Below, in pieces: positions 37,046 to 45,858 of a stretch of 64,000 nucleotides of DNA; position 1 is the first letter of the stretch, and every line of letters begins with the position of its first letter. The position numbers and the translations under genes are program-made. Origin of the DNA: Alteromonas confluentis (GTDB lineage: Bacteria > Pseudomonadota > Gammaproteobacteria > Enterobacterales > Alteromonadaceae); contig NZ_MDHN01000043.1 of NCBI RefSeq assembly GCF_001757105.1, positions 1 to 64,000 of the forward strand. The letters run 5' to 3'. The notes beneath the pieces are model-generated. The model did no database searches and was not told where the DNA came from. It saw only the letters and a list, made by a program, of their open reading frames with translations.

Positions 37046-38236
37046 ATGAATAAACAACGCTGGTATCGATGGCACAGCCTGGCGGGTCTTCCGCTGGCTG
37101 TGTTGTTGTGCTTCATTATGCTAACCGGCACCTTGGCTGTGATGTCACACGAGCTTGACTGGCTGACTAATCCGGCCGTTCGGGCACAACCATCGAACAC
37201 GCCACTAAACTGGCCTCAGTACTACCGCGCTGCCCTCTCATCTTCTGACGGTAACCGCATTTATCAACTAGCAGCACCGCTACATGATGGCTTTGCCGCA
37301 GATACGCTGCTGTATGATGAAAATAACCAGCGCTATCACGCCTATATCGACCCGGTTACTTATGCGCATAACGGGAATGGCACCTGGTTCAACTGGCAAA
37401 CTCTGTTACGACGAATTCACCGTCATTTAATGATGCCGCTGAATATTGGTTTACCGATTGTTAGCCTCACCGCGTTTCCGCTTTTGCTCTCGCTCGTTTC
37501 AGGTTTGATCCTGCACCCCAAATGGTGGAAAGGGCTGTGGAGATTGCCCCGAAAGCAAAATTCACGGGTATTCTGGGGAGATTTCCATCGCTTCAGCGGG
37601 TTATGGAGCAGTTGGCTACTTGTGGTGATTAGCATTACCGGCATTTGGTATTTTGCTGAAAAATACGGTTTGGGCGCGACTTATCCGAAAGATGGCAGCG
37701 TTATTAGCGAACACGCCAAGCATAATCCTGTTCGTGTTTCTCCTGAAATCTTCGACAAGCTCATTACTACAGTGCAGCGCGAGCGACCCGAGTTGGAGAT
37801 AAAATCCGTCTTTTTTCCCATCAAAGCAGGCCAGCCTGTACGCGTTGAAGGCCAAACAAGCACGCTGTTAGTGCGTAACCGCGCAGACAACATGGTATTC
37901 GACCCCGAATCCGGTAATTTGCTTTCCCAGCGCATCGCCGGTGATCTGTCGTTTCACGTTAGGATCTCTGAAGCTGCTGACCCGTTACATTTCGGTGTTT
38001 GGGGCGGTTATTGGAGCAAAACGCTGTATTTTTTCTTTGGCTTATTGCTAACCAGCCTATCGGTTACCGGAACGATTATTTACGCCCACCGGGTAACGAA
38101 ATGGCGACGCAATGAAACGCCTGGGTTACTTTCTGTGATTGGTATTGGCTTTCGTGGCAGCAGAAAAACAGGCTTACTCAGTGCCGTATTGCTACTGATA
38201 TGTTTAGCATTGACACTCGAAACATTGCTTGCCTGA
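37046..38236 (+). CDS. PepSY-associated membrane protein, siderophore utilisation
   Basis: This 396-residue inner-membrane protein has about four or five membrane segments: about 13-33, 140-157, 186-204, 329-348 and 375-394. Periplasmic PepSY-type regions lie between them. Proteins of this family commonly sit beside TonB siderophore receptors and are implicated in ferric-siderophore reduction or uptake (PiuB-like). Conserved His residues near helix ends (RWHSLAG, IHRHL, FHRFSG) suggest heme or metal ligation. It is ten bases after the receptor gene, so co-transcribed and probably Fur regulated. Confidence 0.87.
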   Translation: MNKQRWYRWHSLAGLPLAVLLCFIMLTGTLAVMSHELDWLTNPAVRAQPSNTPLNWPQYYRAALSSSDGNRIYQLAAPLHDGFAADTLLYDENNQRYHAYIDPVTYAHNGNGTWFNWQTLLRRIHRHLMMPLNIGLPIVSLTAFPLLLSLVSGLILHPKWWKGLWRLPRKQNSRVFWGDFHRFSGLWSSWLLVVISITGIWYFAEKYGLGATYPKDGSVISEHAKHNPVRVSPEIFDKLITTVQRERPELEIKSVFFPIKAGQPVRVEGQTSTLLVRNRADNMVFDPESGNLLSQRIAGDLSFHVRISEAADPLHFGVWGGYWSKTLYFFFGLLLTSLSVTGTIIYAHRVTKWRRNETPGLLSVIGIGFRGSRKTGLLSAVLLLICLALTLETLLA

Positions 38237-38346
38237 ATTTATTGTCTGAAAAACAATAAAGACGATTTATTCGATTTGTACGGCAAGCGACTTCCCCCCA
38301 GCATTGGGCATCCGCTAGGATAAACACGCACCAATGAAAAAGACTC

Positions 38347-38365
38347 CATAATAAAAATCATAACG
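38347..38365. promoter_or_regulatory. Fur-box-like site upstream of the S9 peptidase
   Basis: The 19 bases beginning CATAATAAAAATCATAACG match the Fur consensus at about 13 positions. It sits just before the ribosome-binding site of the S9 peptidase gene. It would link the peptidase to iron control; this is an inference. Confidence 0.5.
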
Positions 38366-38387
38366 ATAACAATAAAAGGAAATGAAC

Positions 38388-40472
38388 ATGCATTTCACCC
38401 AACGTTTGTCCGACAGAGAAAAACCTCAAATGCCTGGCCGGAACTTGCTTCTCGCCAGCATCACCGCCCTGATGTCCACTGCGGCCTGCGCTGAAGCGCT
38501 ACCGGATACCTTGCAATACGAAGATACTTTTAACCTCGAATATGCCGCGTCACCTTTTTTCAGTCACGACGGCAACTCCGTTTTCTACGAACGTCGCTCC
38601 ATGGACATCATGAAAGACCGAACGCACAGCACATTGTGGCAGGTGTCTGTAGACGGAAAACGCCATCGTCCGGTACTGGCCAACAATGCCAACGTGCGTG
38701 CTGCCACACTGTCACCCGACGGCAATATGCTGGCTTACGTTTCGGACCAAAACGGCAGTAACCAGATTTACGTGCGCTACCAGGACACCGGCCAAATCGC
38801 AAAGCTAACGACGGTTGAGTTTATGCCAGGTAACTTAACGTGGTCTCACGATGGTAAGCATGTTGCGTTTACTTTATTCACCCCGACCCACGACAAGCCG
38901 CTTTTCACTGGCATGCCGAAAAAGCCTAAAGGCGCAGAATGGGCCGAAACCGCCAAAGTCATTGATACCACCAGCTATCGCTCAGACGGTCGCGGCTATT
39001 TGCCTGCTGGCTTTAACCAAATTTATATCCTTCCGGTATCCGGCGGCACACCTCGTCAATTAACAACGGGGGCGTTTCCTAATGACGGTAAACTCGACTT
39101 CAGCGCCGATGATAAGCGCATCTTTTTCTCAGCCAACCGCAATACAGATTACTCGCTAGAGCCACTTACCAGCGACATATTCTCAGTAGATGTAAACTCA
39201 ACCGAAGTCACTGCTGTAACCTCGTTGCCTGGCCCTGAGTCGTCGCCCACATTAAGTCCAAACGGAAAATACCTGGCGTTTAATCAGGTTGAAGATAATA
39301 AAATGAGTTATCAGAACGGCGACATTACCGTGCTGGAACTGAAGTCAGGCACAGTCACGCGACTTACTTCATCGCTGGATCGGTCGGTTCAGCAGTTTGA
39401 ATGGAACAGCGACAGTGACGGGCTGGTATTTTCATACCTCGACCATGGTCAAACGCGTTTGGCTGAAGTAAATCTAAAAGGCAAGATTACAACGCTTAAA
39501 GCAACGCTTGGCGGGCAATCTCTGGGCCGCCCTTATACCTCTGGTCAATTCGCAGTTGCAGACAATGGCACAATCGCGTTTACCACCGACGATCCGCTGC
39601 GCCCTGCCGACATTGCTGTTACCACAAAACGTGGTACGTCTACCCTCACAGATCTTAACAGTGATGCACTGGCGCACCTTAAACTGGCGAACGTAGAAAC
39701 GATGCCAGTTAAATCGTCTGTTGATGGTCGCGACATTGATGCCTGGATTGCGCTACCGCCGAACTTTGATAAAGCAAAATCCTACCCGTTAATTCTGGAA
39801 ATTCACGGCGGGCCGCACGCGGCATATGGCCCCCACTTTGCCATGGAAATACAGCTGATGGCGGCACAGGGCTACGTGGTGGTATGGTCTAACCCTCGCG
39901 GCAGTTCATCCTACGGCGCCGACTTCGGCAACCTCATCCACCACAACTATCCGTCAGAAGATTACAACGATTTGATGGATGTGGTTGATACCGCGATTGG
40001 CAAAGGCTTTATTGACGAGAAAAATCTGTTCATTACCGGCGGCTCTGGTGGTGGCGTGTTAACGGCCTGGTCGGTAGGAAAAACAAACCGTTTTGCAGCG
40101 GCAGTGGTAGCAAAACCCGTGATCAATTGGATTAGTTTTGGCCTGACAGCCGATGCGTATCCTTACTTCACCGAATATTGGATGCCGGGCAAACCCTGGG
40201 AAGCATTCGACCACCTGTGGGCACATTCACCGCTGTCTCTGGTAGGCAATGTAAAAACGCCCACCATGCTGCTTACCGGCGAGTCGGATTACCGCACGCC
40301 GATTAGTGAATCGGAACAGTTTTATCAAGCGCTACGCCTGCAAGGAGTGGATGCCGCCATGGTACGCATTCCGGGTGCTTCACACGGCATTGCATCAAAG
40401 CCTTCTCGTCTAATTCAGAAAGTGGGCAACATTATGGCGTGGTTTGAAAAATATCGTACCAAAGCAGAATAA
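38388..40472 (+). CDS. Secreted S9-family (prolyl oligopeptidase-like) peptidase
   Basis: A serine peptidase of 694 residues. An atypically long N-terminal signal region ends near TAACAEA, and a WD/beta-propeller domain (about 40-420, with repeats such as SHDGNSVFY and SPDGNMLAYVS) leads to an alpha/beta hydrolase domain. The catalytic triad is Ser553 in GGSGGG, Asp634 in GESDYR and His666 in SHG. The HGGP oxyanion motif is present. ATG 38388 is preferred to 38382 because AAGGA is then seven bases upstream. Dipeptidyl or acylaminoacyl peptidase activity is likely. It follows the iron-uptake operon and has its own Fur-like site. Confidence 0.9.
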   Translation: MHFTQRLSDREKPQMPGRNLLLASITALMSTAACAEALPDTLQYEDTFNLEYAASPFFSHDGNSVFYERRSMDIMKDRTHSTLWQVSVDGKRHRPVLANNANVRAATLSPDGNMLAYVSDQNGSNQIYVRYQDTGQIAKLTTVEFMPGNLTWSHDGKHVAFTLFTPTHDKPLFTGMPKKPKGAEWAETAKVIDTTSYRSDGRGYLPAGFNQIYILPVSGGTPRQLTTGAFPNDGKLDFSADDKRIFFSANRNTDYSLEPLTSDIFSVDVNSTEVTAVTSLPGPESSPTLSPNGKYLAFNQVEDNKMSYQNGDITVLELKSGTVTRLTSSLDRSVQQFEWNSDSDGLVFSYLDHGQTRLAEVNLKGKITTLKATLGGQSLGRPYTSGQFAVADNGTIAFTTDDPLRPADIAVTTKRGTSTLTDLNSDALAHLKLANVETMPVKSSVDGRDIDAWIALPPNFDKAKSYPLILEIHGGPHAAYGPHFAMEIQLMAAQGYVVVWSNPRGSSSYGADFGNLIHHNYPSEDYNDLMDVVDTAIGKGFIDEKNLFITGGSGGGVLTAWSVGKTNRFAAAVVAKPVINWISFGLTADAYPYFTEYWMPGKPWEAFDHLWAHSPLSLVGNVKTPTMLLTGESDYRTPISESEQFYQALRLQGVDAAMVRIPGASHGIASKPSRLIQKVGNIMAWFEKYRTKAE

Positions 40473-40505
40473 CTAGCAGTCAGCTAATTTCGCCCTGAAA
40501 TGCAT

Positions 40506-40532
40506 CAGCCCGGCAGAAGCCGGGCTGTTTTA
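40506..40532 (+). terminator. Intrinsic terminator of the S9 peptidase gene
   Basis: CAGCCCGGC pairs with GCCGGGCTG around loop AGAA, followed by TTTTAT. Confidence 0.88.
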
Positions 40533-40538
40533 TATTCT

Positions 40539-42593
40539 TTAAAGTGGCTGTGGCTCAGAGAACAAGAAGCCTTGGCTGTAATCAATTCCCAGTTCCAGTA
40601 ACTTGTCTTGCACCGCCTGCGAATGCACAAACTCGGCAATTGATTTAATACCACTGTTTTTGCAGAAATATGCAAATGCTTTCACGATTTCATAGCTTTT
40701 ACTGTCGGTATCGATTTGTTTGATATAGCGGGCATCAATTTTCAGATAATCGATTTCCAACTCCAAAATGCGTTCAAAGTTAGAATACTCGGTGCCGAAA
40801 TCATCGATTGCCAATTTAAAACCGATGCGTTTTAAATCGCGTAATTGCTTAAGATGATTGTTCTTACTGGAGCTACTTATCCCTTCGAGCACTTCAAGAA
40901 TAACGCGTTCGGGTGCCACACTGTAGGTGTTACAAAGTTCATTTAGAAAATTTGAAAGGTACTGCCCGTTCAAATCATGCTCAGTAATATTCACCGAGAA
41001 GATGTAGTCCTTTTTACTCATTATTCTGAACGCTTGACGGGCTATTTGTTGAGTGATTAAAGGTAACATCCCGGCAACCTGCGCCGCTTCAATAAAGCTG
41101 TAGGGCGAAATAACCTTGCCGTCATGGATGATGCGCGCGAGGGCTTCAAAGTGGGTTATTCGTCCATTGTGGTTGTTGCGTATTCCTTGGAAGAACGGTA
41201 CCAGCAACTCGTTATTCAGAGCGGTATGAATAAGGTTGTTCGCCTCGACAAAAACATGGCGCTGTGAAGCAACCCGTTGTCCGCATTCCTGCTCCAGTAC
41301 CACACAACTGAATTTACCTTGGGCTTGGCTTTGTCTGAGTGCCGAAGAAGACAAACGCAGTAAATCAGCATCCCCTATACAGCCCCCAAAAGACAGTGAA
41401 ATATAAACACTCACGTCCCCCGCCGTTACCTGTGAAAACGAAAAATGTTGATGAAGCGCCCGGGCAATTTCTACCAGATCGGTGGGCTGATTAAAGAGCA
41501 ACACAAACTTTCCAGCATCAATACCCACGTAGCAATCGGCCTCGACTAACTTCATGATCTGACTGGCCGTTTCTCTTATCAAACCGTCGCACGCATCGAA
41601 GCCATACGCTTCATTAAAATAGCGCAGGCCATCAAGTCGAATGGCTAACATCCATTTCTTGCCGCCCCTGGCCAGTTCTTTTGATAATAAGGCTTTATTC
41701 GACAGGCCGCTCAGTTGGTCGGTGCTGGCAAGGTAATGATTCTCAGCCTGCGTTTTCTTTAACTCGGTTAAGTCGGTATATATGGCAGTGTAATGATGGG
41801 TTCTACCACTCTCGTCTTTAACCTGGTTTACCGACGACCATTGCTCAAGAATACGTCCGTCAGCATGACGGTTTTTGATCTCGCCACGCCAGTTACCTCG
41901 GGTGGTTACTTGCTCCCAGAAAGCCTGGAAAAAACCGGCATCATGTTCACCACTTGAGATGAGTGAAGGGTTCTTACCCAATGCCTGTTCACGGGAATAG
42001 CCAAACATTTCGCAAAAGGCATCATTCACTTCCACGATTTTGTGCGCTGCGTCGGTGACAATCATAGCTTCTGAAGAATAGCGGAATATCGATGACAACA
42101 TATCCAGCGAACGGTCTTGAATACGCCGTTCTAATTCTGCCGCCACTCGATAGGCTGCCATTTCAAACAGCAGCACAATTTCGTCCATGTCATCGATGGG
42201 CCTTTTGTTTAGGGCAACAATAATGCCCAGCACCTCGCCCTGGGAACTGTGCAAAGGCACACCGATATAACTTTCAGCGCCATAGTCGATAACCATTTGA
42301 TCTTTCGGGAACATGCCTTGCACATTGGCGGGAAAGCAGCATATCTGATCATGAGACACGAGATGACAAGGTGTATCTGCCAGCGAATAAGTCATGTCTG
42401 GCTGAATAATGCCGTTATCGCAAACTGCCAGCGTTGAACAGGTGTTCATTTCATTGTGAACTTCGCCCACCATGATGTAATCGCATTCACAAATTTCGGC
42501 CAAGCCCAAAACGATGTGATTGAAATACGCTTGCCCACGGGTCTGGCCTACATATTCTGAAAATCGACGAAGCTTGGAAGTTAAATCATGCAT
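40539..42593 (-). CDS. GAF-PAS-GGDEF-EAL c-di-GMP protein with degenerate cyclase
   Basis: This 684-residue cytoplasmic signalling protein has a GAF domain (about 1-160) with several Cys residues (ICECDY, ICCF), then a PAS domain (about 170-285). The GGDEF-like domain has signature GIDAGKF and is surely inactive. The EAL domain (about 445-680) keeps FEALARI, LEVLEG, AIDDFGTEYSN, LKIDARYI and AEF. The loop-6 Gly of DFGTGYS is Glu here, so phosphodiesterase activity is uncertain. It has no membrane segment, so sensing is cytoplasmic. It is convergent with the peptidase gene. Confidence 0.9.
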   Translation of the reverse strand: MHDLTSKLRRFSEYVGQTRGQAYFNHIVLGLAEICECDYIMVGEVHNEMNTCSTLAVCDNGIIQPDMTYSLADTPCHLVSHDQICCFPANVQGMFPKDQMVIDYGAESYIGVPLHSSQGEVLGIIVALNKRPIDDMDEIVLLFEMAAYRVAAELERRIQDRSLDMLSSIFRYSSEAMIVTDAAHKIVEVNDAFCEMFGYSREQALGKNPSLISSGEHDAGFFQAFWEQVTTRGNWRGEIKNRHADGRILEQWSSVNQVKDESGRTHHYTAIYTDLTELKKTQAENHYLASTDQLSGLSNKALLSKELARGGKKWMLAIRLDGLRYFNEAYGFDACDGLIRETASQIMKLVEADCYVGIDAGKFVLLFNQPTDLVEIARALHQHFSFSQVTAGDVSVYISLSFGGCIGDADLLRLSSSALRQSQAQGKFSCVVLEQECGQRVASQRHVFVEANNLIHTALNNELLVPFFQGIRNNHNGRITHFEALARIIHDGKVISPYSFIEAAQVAGMLPLITQQIARQAFRIMSKKDYIFSVNITEHDLNGQYLSNFLNELCNTYSVAPERVILEVLEGISSSSKNNHLKQLRDLKRIGFKLAIDDFGTEYSNFERILELEIDYLKIDARYIKQIDTDSKSYEIVKAFAYFCKNSGIKSIAEFVHSQAVQDKLLELGIDYSQGFLFSEPQPL

Positions 42594-43146
42594 GGGTTAA
42601 AGAATCATTCCGTAGAGAAATTTGTGGCGAGATTTGACACAATACTCGCGCAGATAAAAATGTCATTCAACAAGGCCTAATCCTTTAAAGCACTCGTCGG
42701 ATGTTTCATTTATAACGATAAAAATCGCGCACGATAGCATAAGCGATTCGTTGTTAGTTGACCTGTATCAAGCTTTTACATGAGTCAAAAGGACACATCG
42801 ATTACCTTGATAAAATCGCCGGTGAATGACCAGATGAAAGCCTGAAAAGCCCATTTCGTTGCTTTTTTGCAACAGGTATATTTCTCTCAACGTCTTTTAG
42901 AAATAGCAATCTAGTTGTATTGCCAGAAATGACTAAGATGATGTTTTGGCTGCTATAAACAGAAAACCCGCTCAGTAACGAAATTCTTGTGCTTTAGTAA
43001 TCGGTAAAAGCGTATTTTTCTGCGATCAATTTTGCCTGTTTAACCGTATACTGGTTTCAAATAAGAAATCGACTGCTGCTTGTATGGCATACCCGGGTTA
43101 GGTAAATTTAAATTACAGCAGTTTCCCCGCTTTTTCAGAGAGATTC
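42594..43146. other. Long intergenic region before the export operon
   Basis: This gap of about 550 bp lies between the divergent EAL gene and the ABC/HlyD/TolC operon and must hold both promoters. I see no gene with a ribosome-binding site, no RNA and no strong repeat. TATACT at 43047-43052 could be a -10 box for the operon, but no matching -35 was found. Confidence 0.5.
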
Positions 43147-44826
43147 ATGGCAGCCACAAAAGATTTACGCAGAACAAAAACACTTCTGTTTGATATCCTG
43201 CGCCCTGAAGCAGGTTTTTTCCAATTGGCCATTGGCTACGGCCTGATGATCGGCTTGCTCACCCTGGCCGTTCCGTTTGCAGTACAAACATTAATTAACA
43301 CTGTGGTGTACACAGCCTCTATCAGTGCAGTACTGGTTATAAGTGGCATCTTGTTTTGCACGCTTTTGCTTTACGGGTTGTTCAGCGCCCTTCGCACCCG
43401 GGTTATGGAATACTACGAGCGCCGTATTTACAGCCGGTTAACGGCTGATTTAGTGTTAAAAACCATTCAGGCCCCACATCAGTTCTTTGAGGGGCGGAAA
43501 AACACCACCATCACGCACCGTTATTTTGAAGTGATGACCTTTCAAAAAAATATGCCTTCTTTGATGGTCGATGGCTTTGCATTGCTCTTACAAATGCTGG
43601 TGGGTTTAACATTGGTTTCGTTTTATCACCCGTTTTTATTCGCCTTCAACGTGATCATTGTGATCATGATGTACCTCATTTGGCGCACCTTGAGCACGCA
43701 AGCAAAGACCACGGCTATCGACTTATCCGACTCTAAATACGCCACAGCGAAATGGCTGAGTGATATTTCTTCTGCGCATGTGTTTTTCAAATCCAGACGT
43801 CACATTGAACATGCCGCCGATAAAACGGAATCTGTGATTAACCGGTATGTGAGCTGCCATTCCGACCACTTTACCTTTACCTTCTCACAAACCGTGCTGT
43901 TCCTTATTATCTATGCGCTAGCAAATTCAGCACTGCTTGGTCTAGGTGGCATTCTGGTGGTTCAGGAGCAATTATCGGTGGGTCAACTGGTTGCCGCCGA
44001 GCTCATTATGTCGGCAGTCTTCCTCGGTATTTCCCGTTTCAGTGTGTATTTGAATTTGTATTACGAATTGTATGGCGCCGCTGAAAAATTGAATGCGGTA
44101 CTGAGTTTGCCGCAAGAAGAAGTGCATTCTTCAGGCCAGAAACTGAATGGTCACAATGCGCTGAGTTTTCAGCAAACCGTATTAACACAAGCCGATGAAT
44201 CGGTATTGCTGGACATGGCGCTGAAAGAAAATGGTAAGTACTTCGTCATTACCTCACAGGCGTGGCAGCAACGTAAATTGATGACTGTGCTTAAGCGCTA
44301 TGAATCCCCCGATACGGGATGGATTGAGTTGGGTGGTCTTTCTCTCTCCGATTATCAGACCAGTGATTTGCGACAGGCCATCGCGATGGTTGATCGTTCT
44401 CTTATTATTGAATGTTCAATTCTGGAATATTTGCGGCTAGATGCCAGCGACATAAGCGAAAAAGAAATATACGAAGTATTCAGGCACCTTCAATTGCAAA
44501 GTACATTAAAACGGCTTGAGGACGGGCTGCAAACGCAGCTTTCTCAGCTTGGTCATCCGTTGCAGCCGATGGAGTTTTTATTATTAAAAACCGCTGCAGC
44601 CATACTGTCTAAACCGGGTGTGATTGTGTTGAACCAGCATTTTGATGCCATTCCTGAAGCCATTCGCGGGATTATCCTGCGCTACCTCGATACCTTGCCG
44701 GTTACGGTGCTTTATTTCACCAGTAATCCAGACAGAACCGTATTCGACGGTACCGTTGTGCTGTCTGAAGACTCATCGCTGATAACCCATCTACCGGAAT
44801 CAAGCCAAGGAGACAGCCATGAGTAA
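43147..44826 (+). CDS. ABC exporter-like protein with a degenerate nucleotide-binding domain
   Basis: This 559-residue protein has an ABC-exporter transmembrane domain of about six helices (about 20-330) fused to a C-terminal domain at the position of an ATPase. The ATPase motifs are gone. In place of Walker A is ITSQAWQQRK (about 368-378), there is no LSGGQ (QPMEFLLL instead), Walker B reads VIVLNQHFD (about 492-500) without the DE pair, and the H-loop His is missing. The frame is otherwise intact, so this is not a pseudogene. It starts an operon with a HlyD-type adaptor and a TolC-like protein. Motion without ATP hydrolysis, or an external ATPase, must be considered. Substrate unknown. Confidence 0.85.
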   Translation: MAATKDLRRTKTLLFDILRPEAGFFQLAIGYGLMIGLLTLAVPFAVQTLINTVVYTASISAVLVISGILFCTLLLYGLFSALRTRVMEYYERRIYSRLTADLVLKTIQAPHQFFEGRKNTTITHRYFEVMTFQKNMPSLMVDGFALLLQMLVGLTLVSFYHPFLFAFNVIIVIMMYLIWRTLSTQAKTTAIDLSDSKYATAKWLSDISSAHVFFKSRRHIEHAADKTESVINRYVSCHSDHFTFTFSQTVLFLIIYALANSALLGLGGILVVQEQLSVGQLVAAELIMSAVFLGISRFSVYLNLYYELYGAAEKLNAVLSLPQEEVHSSGQKLNGHNALSFQQTVLTQADESVLLDMALKENGKYFVITSQAWQQRKLMTVLKRYESPDTGWIELGGLSLSDYQTSDLRQAIAMVDRSLIIECSILEYLRLDASDISEKEIYEVFRHLQLQSTLKRLEDGLQTQLSQLGHPLQPMEFLLLKTAAAILSKPGVIVLNQHFDAIPEAIRGIILRYLDTLPVTVLYFTSNPDRTVFDGTVVLSEDSSLITHLPESSQGDSHE

Positions 44827-45853
44827 CGATCAGCATCTCTTCATGAGCAAGATGTCGACATTACAGGCGCAGCAGGTGCCCACCTGGTACAAGAAGGTAG
44901 CTTGGTCATTGTTCCTCATCGTGTTTGTTGCTGCCGCAATTCTCTATTTTGCGCCATGGCAACAAACCGCTTACGGCACCGGCGTTATCAGTACTCTGAA
45001 CCCTGCCGATCGGGCGCAGCCTATCTCAGCGTTGGTACCGGGCCAAATTAAAACCTGGCATGTTCGCGAAGGACAGAAGGTGAAAGAAGGCGACCCCATT
45101 GTGACGCTGGTCGATACTGACAAAGCGCTGGTTGAACGGTTACAGGCTCAGGTTAAAGCAGCAGAACTGGAGTTAGAAGCCGATTTGATGGCCGTAGAGA
45201 ATGCGAAGTCCAACCTTGCGAGACAAAAGCGCTTGCATGCGGAAGGGCTGGTTTCCGTGCGCGACATTGAAGTAACTGAAAACACGCTACAGGAGCGTCT
45301 TGCTGCCGCAGCACAGTCGGAGCAAGATCTAAACTCCATCAAATCATCCCTTGCCAGACAATCAACACAAACTAAATATGCGCCTCAAGATGGTACGGTC
45401 ACCCGCTTACATTCAGGTGGTGTATCTACCCTTGTAAGCTCTGGCGCAGTGCTTAGTTACTTCATTCCCGATGGCGTAGAACGCATGGTTCGGGTGAAAG
45501 TAAATGGCCTTAACGCGCCGCTGGTAACGGAAGGCCGCCGGGTAAGATTACAATTTGAAGGCTGGCCGATATTTCAGTTTAGCGGTTGGCCGGGAACGTC
45601 AATTGGTACCTTTGGCGGGCGAGTGGCCATCGTTGAACCCGTTGCCGACCCGAACGGCCTATTTAATGTTTGGATTAAACCTGAATCTGGCAGTAAGCCG
45701 TGGCCTAGTGAAACCTTTGCACGTCTCGACAGCCGGGTAAACGCCTGGATCTTGTTAGAGGAAGTCAGCTTAGGTTATGAGCTTTGGCGACAACTTAATA
45801 ATTTCCCGCCGGAAAACGTGCGAACCGGCACCGAACAAACAGTGACAAAGTAG
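44819..45853 (+). CDS. HlyD-family membrane fusion protein
   Basis: This 344-residue periplasmic adaptor has one N-terminal membrane anchor (about 26-46) followed by a biotinyl-lipoyl-like barrel (GQIKTWHVREGQKVKEGDPI). A coiled-coil hairpin (about 105-190) is rich in Ala, Glu and Gln. The lipoyl half returns at KYAPQDGTVTRLH, and a beta-barrel domain closes the fold. It links the inner-membrane ABC-like protein to the TolC-like channel. It overlaps the ABC gene by 8 bp, indicating coupled translation. Confidence 0.92.
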   Translation: MSNDQHLFMSKMSTLQAQQVPTWYKKVAWSLFLIVFVAAAILYFAPWQQTAYGTGVISTLNPADRAQPISALVPGQIKTWHVREGQKVKEGDPIVTLVDTDKALVERLQAQVKAAELELEADLMAVENAKSNLARQKRLHAEGLVSVRDIEVTENTLQERLAAAAQSEQDLNSIKSSLARQSTQTKYAPQDGTVTRLHSGGVSTLVSSGAVLSYFIPDGVERMVRVKVNGLNAPLVTEGRRVRLQFEGWPIFQFSGWPGTSIGTFGGRVAIVEPVADPNGLFNVWIKPESGSKPWPSETFARLDSRVNAWILLEEVSLGYELWRQLNNFPPENVRTGTEQTVTK

Positions 45854-45858
45854 TAACG

